Shown: positions 59,766 through 64,000 of the stretch, piece by piece
How the letters are laid out: each line of letters starts with the position of its first letter
Numbering within the stretch: position 1 is the stretch's first letter
Origin: Chersky-840 sp050011815
Lineage (GTDB): Bacteria > Actinomycetota > Acidimicrobiia > Acidimicrobiales > UBA8190
Reading direction: 5' to 3'
DNA length: 64,000 nt
Assembly (NCBI GenBank): GCA_050011815.1
Contig: JBEKIJ010000006.1
Coordinates: 124,001 to 188,000, forward strand
Program-made: the position numbers and the translations under genes
The notes under the pieces: generated by a model
The model's input: only the letters and a program-made list of their open reading frames with translations
Database searches by the model: none
Told to the model about the DNA's origin: nothing

Positions 59766-60563
59766 CGAGGGTGAGCTGCTCGGCGCCACCGGAGCCGCTC
59801 CCTGTGCACCTCTGAGGTACGGCGCCACGTTGTCGGCCCACGTGAACTGCATCGCCGGTGGGGCTCCGGAGGTCTCCACGAAGATCGCCGCCATCGAGGC
59901 GACGCCGTCGACGACCGCGTACCCGGCGCCGACGCTGCACGTCGTGCACGAACCCTCCGACAAGATGTTGTCGCGATGCACCCAGCAACCCGAGGCGTCG
60001 GCCGTTTGACAATCGATGTTGGGGCCGCCAAAACCGTCGTCGTACATCCAGATGTAGTCGGCCTCCAACGCGCTCTCGTCAGCCGATCCACCGGCCCACT
60101 CCGTGGCGACCCACGGGTATCCGCTGGGAGACGGGGGGTCGGCGTTCTCGCTCGCTCCGATCTGGGCGTCGACGTTCCAGAAGAAGCTCAGGCCCAGGAA
60201 CGGTTGCAGCCCCCGATCGACGCGCTCGAGGTCGACGATCACGAAGATCTGCTCCCCCACGGTGAGAGACGCCCAGTTGCTGGGAAGGGCGATGGGCGAC
60301 AGGCCCTCCGTGGCCAAGCCGTAGTTGATCTCCGCCAGCAGCGCCTGGGTGCAGGCCGTCGAGTCGTCGATGGGCTCGGCCCGACACTGGCCCTGTCCGG
60401 CGCTCGCCAGCGACGCCGGCAGGCTGACGTTGGCGACGGGATCACGGGGCGCCACCGAGGCTCCTCCCGGGGCGGTCGAGAATGCCGTGACCGCCCACAC
60501 GACGGCGACCATTGCGGCTGCCAGCCACCCCCCCGTGCGTCGTGCCATCCCACCGACGTTCAT
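59031..60563 (-). CDS. Secreted CAP-like protein with six tandem 41-residue repeats
   Basis: 510 residues from ATG 60563 (ATG 60548 also possible). Signal peptide TGGWLAAAMVAVVWAVTAFS. A SCP/CAP-like domain spans about residues 60-240 (CTQALLAEINYGLATEGLSP, WVHRDNILSEGSCTTCSVGA GYA). Six repeats then fill the C-terminus, each based on GGYWEVASDGGVFAFHAPFY GSMGGT.LNAPIVGIA; five are 41 residues and the last is 37. Similar DGGVF/YGSMGG repeats are common in secreted Acidimicrobiia proteins and suggest a beta-propeller. Probably a cell-surface or extracellular protein. Confidence 0.82.
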   Translation of the reverse strand: MNVGGMARRTGGWLAAAMVAVVWAVTAFSTAPGGASVAPRDPVANVSLPASLASAGQGQCRAEPIDDSTACTQALLAEINYGLATEGLSPIALPSNWASLTVGEQIFVIVDLERVDRGLQPFLGLSFFWNVDAQIGASENADPPSPSGYPWVATEWAGGSADESALEADYIWMYDDGFGGPNIDCQTADASGCWVHRDNILSEGSCTTCSVGAGYAVVDGVASMAAIFVETSGAPPAMQFTWADNVAPYLRGAQGAAPVAPSSSPSATGGYREVASDGGVFALASPFDGSMGGTPLDAPIVGIALDPWTGGYWEVASDGGVFAFHAPFYGSMGGTQLNAPIVGIAADVATGGYWEVASDGGVFAFHAPFYGSMGGTRLNAPIVGMVADPAAGGYEEVASDGGVFSFHAPFYGSMGGTPLDAPIVGIALDPWTGGYWEVASDGGVFAFHAPFFGSMGGSALSAPVVGMAADPAAGGYWEVARDGGIFSFHAPFFGSMGGTRLNAPVVGLAL

Positions 60564-60672
60564 AGCCGCTGTGGCGGGATGTGGTCCATCGTTAAGTCTG
60601 ACGACACCCGCCTTGACCAGGACGGACGCGATCGAAACTATCGTCCTCCCAAGGACGCGACCTCGAGAGCAC

Positions 60673-61824
60673 ATGGAACTGACCACGAGCGACATGGCGA
60701 GCGGGGGCGACGCGGTGGCGCGCAACGCCGAGGGAAAGGCGATCTTCGTCCGAGGGGCCCTTCCGGGCGAGCGCGTGCGGGTCAAGGTCCTCGACGACCA
60801 CGCCACCTACGCCGTCGGATCGATCGAGCGGGTGATCGAGGCGTCACCGCACCGGATCGCGCCGCCCTGCCCGGAGGTGGAGCGCGGCTGCGGTGCATGT
60901 CAGTGGCAGCACATCTCGATCGAGGCCCAGCGCCGATTGAAGACGGGGTTCGTGGTCGAGGCGGTCCAACGGGCCGGGCTCGAGTGCCCGGTCCCGAGTC
61001 CGACCGTCGAATTGGCCCCCTGGCATTTCCGGACGACGATCGACGCCGCCGTCAGCGACGGGCGCGCCGGTTTTCTCAGAGCGCGGTCCCACGAGGTGGT
61101 CCCGGTGCGGTCGTGCCTGGTGGCGCACCCCCTTCTCGAGGAGCTCCTTGTCGAGGCCCGGTATCCCGGGGCCCGCGAGGTGCTCCTGCGCTGTGGAGCG
61201 CACACGGGGGAACGGTTGGCGGCGACCACCCCGTCGGGTTTGGGGGCCGGCCTCCCCGACGACGTGCGATCGGGACACTTTCACGAGCATGCCGCCGGTC
61301 GTCGATGGCGGGTCTCGGCCCGGTCGTTCTTCCAGAGCCGCCCTGACGGTGCCGACGCATTGGCCGCCATCGTCGAGGCCGCCGCCGACGAGCTCGGGAC
61401 TCCTTCCACGGCGGCCGATCTCTACAGCGGCGTCGGCCTGTTCGCCGGTGTCCTGGCGGCCCGGGGCTGGAAGGTGACCGCGGTCGAAGGCTCGCAGAGC
61501 GCCTTCGCGGACGCGCAGGTGAACCTCCGTGGACTCGAGGTCACAGTGAAACGCATCGACGTCACGAAGTGGGCGCCGACGCCGGTCGCCCTCGTCGTCG
61601 CCGACCCCAGTCGGATCGGACTGCGCCGTGAGGGAGTTGGTGTCGTGGCGGCCACCGGGGCTCGCCGGGTGGTCCTCGTCAGCTGCGACGCCGCGGGCCT
61701 GGGACGCGACGCCAAGCTGCTGCAGGAGGCCGGCTACGGGTTGACCGGTGTCACGCTCGTGGACCTCTTTCCCCATACCTTCCGTGTCGAAGCGGTGACG
61801 ATCTACGACCGGGTGGGTCCCTAG
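60673..61824 (+). CDS. TRAM-domain tRNA/rRNA m5U methyltransferase-like protein
   Basis: 383 residues. N-terminal TRAM domain (ASGGDAVARNAEGKAIFVRG ALPGERVRV), then an iron-sulfur-type cysteine cluster CPEVERGCGACQWQH plus VRSCLVAHPL, as in RlmD/RumA. SAM motif AADLYSGVGLFAGVLAARGW. The usual DPPR motif reads ADPSRIGL, and the catalytic Cys lies in VLVSCDAAGL. Likely methylates uridine-5 in rRNA or tRNA; target unknown. Confidence 0.88.
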   Translation: MELTTSDMASGGDAVARNAEGKAIFVRGALPGERVRVKVLDDHATYAVGSIERVIEASPHRIAPPCPEVERGCGACQWQHISIEAQRRLKTGFVVEAVQRAGLECPVPSPTVELAPWHFRTTIDAAVSDGRAGFLRARSHEVVPVRSCLVAHPLLEELLVEARYPGAREVLLRCGAHTGERLAATTPSGLGAGLPDDVRSGHFHEHAAGRRWRVSARSFFQSRPDGADALAAIVEAAADELGTPSTAADLYSGVGLFAGVLAARGWKVTAVEGSQSAFADAQVNLRGLEVTVKRIDVTKWAPTPVALVVADPSRIGLRREGVGVVAATGARRVVLVSCDAAGLGRDAKLLQEAGYGLTGVTLVDLFPHTFRVEAVTIYDRVGP

Positions 61825-61895
61825 GCACAGGTCGACCGCCGCCGCCGCCGGCTGGCAAGCTGGCGCCTCTTTGTGGGGACCGAGGGGGTGCGGGG

Positions 61896-64000
61896 ATGGC
61901 AAAGGTCGAGTTCGGGGGCCGGATCGGACGCGATTGGCGGGACTCCGATCCGTGGTGGCCGCCGGTGCCGACACCACCCGAGGGCGCACCCAATGTCGTG
62001 CTCGTCGTCCTCGACGACGTCGGCTTCGCCCAGCTCGGCTGCTACGGGTCCGACATGGACACCCCCGTGCTCGACGGGCTGGCCGACCAGGGTGTGCGGC
62101 TGGCCAACTTCCACACCACCGCCCTGTGCTCGCCCACCCGGGCCTGTCTGCTCACGGGGCGCAACCATCACCGCAGCGCCATGGGTCGGGTCGCCGACCT
62201 GGCCATCGGCTTCCCCGGGTACTGGGGCAAGCCGCCCCGGGAGAACGGCTATCTCTCCGAGATCCTGCGGGCGCAGGGCTATGCCACCTACGCCATCGGG
62301 AAGTGGCACCTCACCCCCGAGGACGAGACCAACATGGCCGCCTCACGGGCCACCTGGCCGCTGGGCCGGGGCTTCGACCGGTGGTACGGGTTCCACGGCG
62401 GGGAGACCCACCAGTTCATGCCGGCCCTGTACCACGACAACCACGCCATCCGACCGCCCCGGTCGTTCGAGGACGGCTACCACCTGAGCGCGGATCTCGC
62501 CGATCACGCCATCGAGTTCCTGGGCGACCTGCGCGCCGTCGACGCCCACCAACCGTTCTTCCTCTATTTCTGCACCGGGGCGTGTCACTCCCCGCATCAC
62601 GCCCCTCCCGAGTGGATCGAGCGCTACCGCGGCCACTTCGCCGGAGGATGGGACCGGTGGCGGGAGCGGACCTACGCGCGCCAGCTCGAGCTGGGGATCA
62701 TCCCGGCCGGCACGGAGCTCTCCCCGCGCCCCCCCTGGGTCCCGGCCTGGGACACCCTGGGGGACCGGGAGCGCGCGCTGGCCGAACGGTTCATGGAGTG
62801 CTTCGCCGGCTACCTGAGCTACACCGACGCTCAGATCGGCCGGCTGTTCGCCTTCATCGACGACCTCGGCGACGCCGAGAACACGGTGGTCATGGTGGTG
62901 TCGGACAACGGGGCGAGCTCGGAGGGTGGGAGGGAGGGGTCGATCAACGACATCCGCCTGTCGAACTTCGACCCGGCGGGCGTGTCGGAGATGTACCGCC
63001 GCATCGACGAGATCGGCGGGCCCCTCAGCCACAACAACTACCCGTGGGGCTGGACCATGGCGGGCAACACTCCCTTCAAGCGATGGAAGCGCGAGGTCCA
63101 CGAGGGCGGCGTGGCCGACCCGTGCATCGTGTCGTCCCTCTCGGGAAGTCGGGTGGCAGCGGGTGGTGTCCGCCACCAGTACGCCCACGCCGTCGACATC
63201 CTTCCCACGGTGTTGGAGTTGGTCGGTGTCGCCGCACCCGAGGAGATTGAGAGCATTCCCCAGTCACACCTCGACGGCACCAGCTTCGCCTATCTCCTCG
63301 GTGCGGGCGGGGAGAACGAGACCGGCCGGCACGTCACCCAGCACTTCGAGATGCTGGGCTCGCGGGCCATCTACCACGACGGCTGGAAAGCGGTGGCTTA
63401 TCACCCCGTCGGACCGCTCTATGACGACGGGCTCAAAGTGAGCGCGCCCTTCGACGAGGACGTGTGGGAGCTCTACCACGTGGCCGAGGATCACTCCGAG
63501 GTGCACGACCTGGCCACCGAGCACCCCGAAAAGGTGGCCGAGCTGGTCGAACGGTGGTGGGACGAGGCGCGCCGCAACGACGTGCTCCCCCTCGACAACC
63601 GCGTCCTCGAGGCCATCGCCCATCCCAAGCCCGATCACCGACGACCGCGGGACACCTTCCGGTACTTCCCCGGGTTCGCTCAGGTGCCTGAGCCGGTGGC
63701 GGTCAACGTCCGTAACCGGTCCCATGCCATCACGGTCACCATCGACGTGCCCGAGGCAACGCGCCCCAACGGCGTGCTGCTCGCTCTGGGTTCCGCGCTG
63801 GGGGGGTGGTCCCTCCACTTCGTGGACGGGCAGCTGCGGTACGTCCACAACCTCTACGGCAAGACCCGACATGCCCTGCACGCCGAGGCGGCGTTGGGCT
63901 CGGGCCGCCACACCGTGGGGTTCACGTTCGAAAAGGACGAGGGCCTCGGGGGGCCGGCGACACTTCTCTACGACGGCGAGGTGGTGGCCGAGGGCGTGAT
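61896..64000 (+). CDS. Arylsulfatase (cut by window end)
   Basis: 701 codons from ATG 61896, 3' end outside the window. Alkaline-phosphatase-superfamily sulfatase: metal site PNVVLVVLDDVGFAQLGCYG, formylglycine motif CSPTRACLLTGRN (Cys78), AIGKWHLTPEDE, VVMVVSDNGASSEGG, and FKRWKREVHEGGVADPCIV. A beta-rich C-terminal part (AVNVRNRSHAITVTIDVPEA) follows, as in large actinobacterial arylsulfatases. No signal peptide. Needs a formylglycine-generating enzyme, not present here. Confidence 0.94.
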   Translation, partial: MAKVEFGGRIGRDWRDSDPWWPPVPTPPEGAPNVVLVVLDDVGFAQLGCYGSDMDTPVLDGLADQGVRLANFHTTALCSPTRACLLTGRNHHRSAMGRVADLAIGFPGYWGKPPRENGYLSEILRAQGYATYAIGKWHLTPEDETNMAASRATWPLGRGFDRWYGFHGGETHQFMPALYHDNHAIRPPRSFEDGYHLSADLADHAIEFLGDLRAVDAHQPFFLYFCTGACHSPHHAPPEWIERYRGHFAGGWDRWRERTYARQLELGIIPAGTELSPRPPWVPAWDTLGDRERALAERFMECFAGYLSYTDAQIGRLFAFIDDLGDAENTVVMVVSDNGASSEGGREGSINDIRLSNFDPAGVSEMYRRIDEIGGPLSHNNYPWGWTMAGNTPFKRWKREVHEGGVADPCIVSSLSGSRVAAGGVRHQYAHAVDILPTVLELVGVAAPEEIESIPQSHLDGTSFAYLLGAGGENETGRHVTQHFEMLGSRAIYHDGWKAVAYHPVGPLYDDGLKVSAPFDEDVWELYHVAEDHSEVHDLATEHPEKVAELVERWWDEARRNDVLPLDNRVLEAIAHPKPDHRRPRDTFRYFPGFAQVPEPVAVNVRNRSHAITVTIDVPEATRPNGVLLALGSALGGWSLHFVDGQLRYVHNLYGKTRHALHAEAALGSGRHTVGFTFEKDEGLGGPATLLYDGEVVAEGV

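Overview
High-GC actinobacterial chromosome, read across the replication origin. The gene order gyrA-gyrB-dciA-recF-dnaN-dnaA | rpmH-rnpA-yidD-yidC-jag-rsmG-parA-parB | cwlM-trxA-trxB | murJ-DUF6049-cca is the one known around oriC in Actinobacteria such as Mycobacterium. The secreted 41-residue repeats, the F420-type luciferase-like oxidoreductase and the leaderless promoters fit a deep-branching, probably uncultured Acidimicrobiia member. That placement is inference. The first gene (gyrA) and the last (a sulfatase) run off the window.

Replication and segregation, 1-14169: all genes from gyrA to dnaA are on the minus strand and all from rpmH to parB on the plus strand, so both forks leaving the dnaA region transcribe with replication. 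DnaA-box clusters lie on both sides of dnaA, and the dnaN side also holds an AT-rich palindrome. Two imperfect 31-bp repeats with a parS-like core, and a small LAGLIDADG-like gene, lie between rsmG and parAB.

Envelope and redox block, 14399-26482: a CwlM-like pseudo-amidase overlaps trxA without a visible start codon of its own. It is followed by trxB, a small accessory insertion (toxin-antitoxin-like pair, a frameshifted gene, DUF3024), degV, murJ, the DUF6049 exported protein, a TIGR03085 protein and cca.

Metabolic and housekeeping block, 26484-39854: ino1 with its PadR regulator and a well-defined operator/promoter; DUF5318; a DUF929 thioredoxin-like protein coupled to VKOR; an ECF sigma factor coupled to an alkyltransferase-Ada fusion; a menJ-like reductase divergent from menG; panB; then rpsF-ssb-rpsR-rplI and dnaB. 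Four DnaA-box-like sequences lie just before dnaB.

Accessory metabolism, 39911-64000: a GH3 glycosidase, a two-component system, SnoaL and F420-type oxidoreductase genes followed by a fused EtfB-EtfA protein, threonine dehydratase, VOC protein, two SDRs, a UbiA prenyltransferase, a nitronate monooxygenase-like protein, a P450, a divergent OpuC-type osmoprotectant ABC transporter, a secreted CAP-like protein with six tandem repeats, an m5U methyltransferase-like protein and an arylsulfatase. I saw no rRNA, tRNA, CRISPR array, IS element or prophage.
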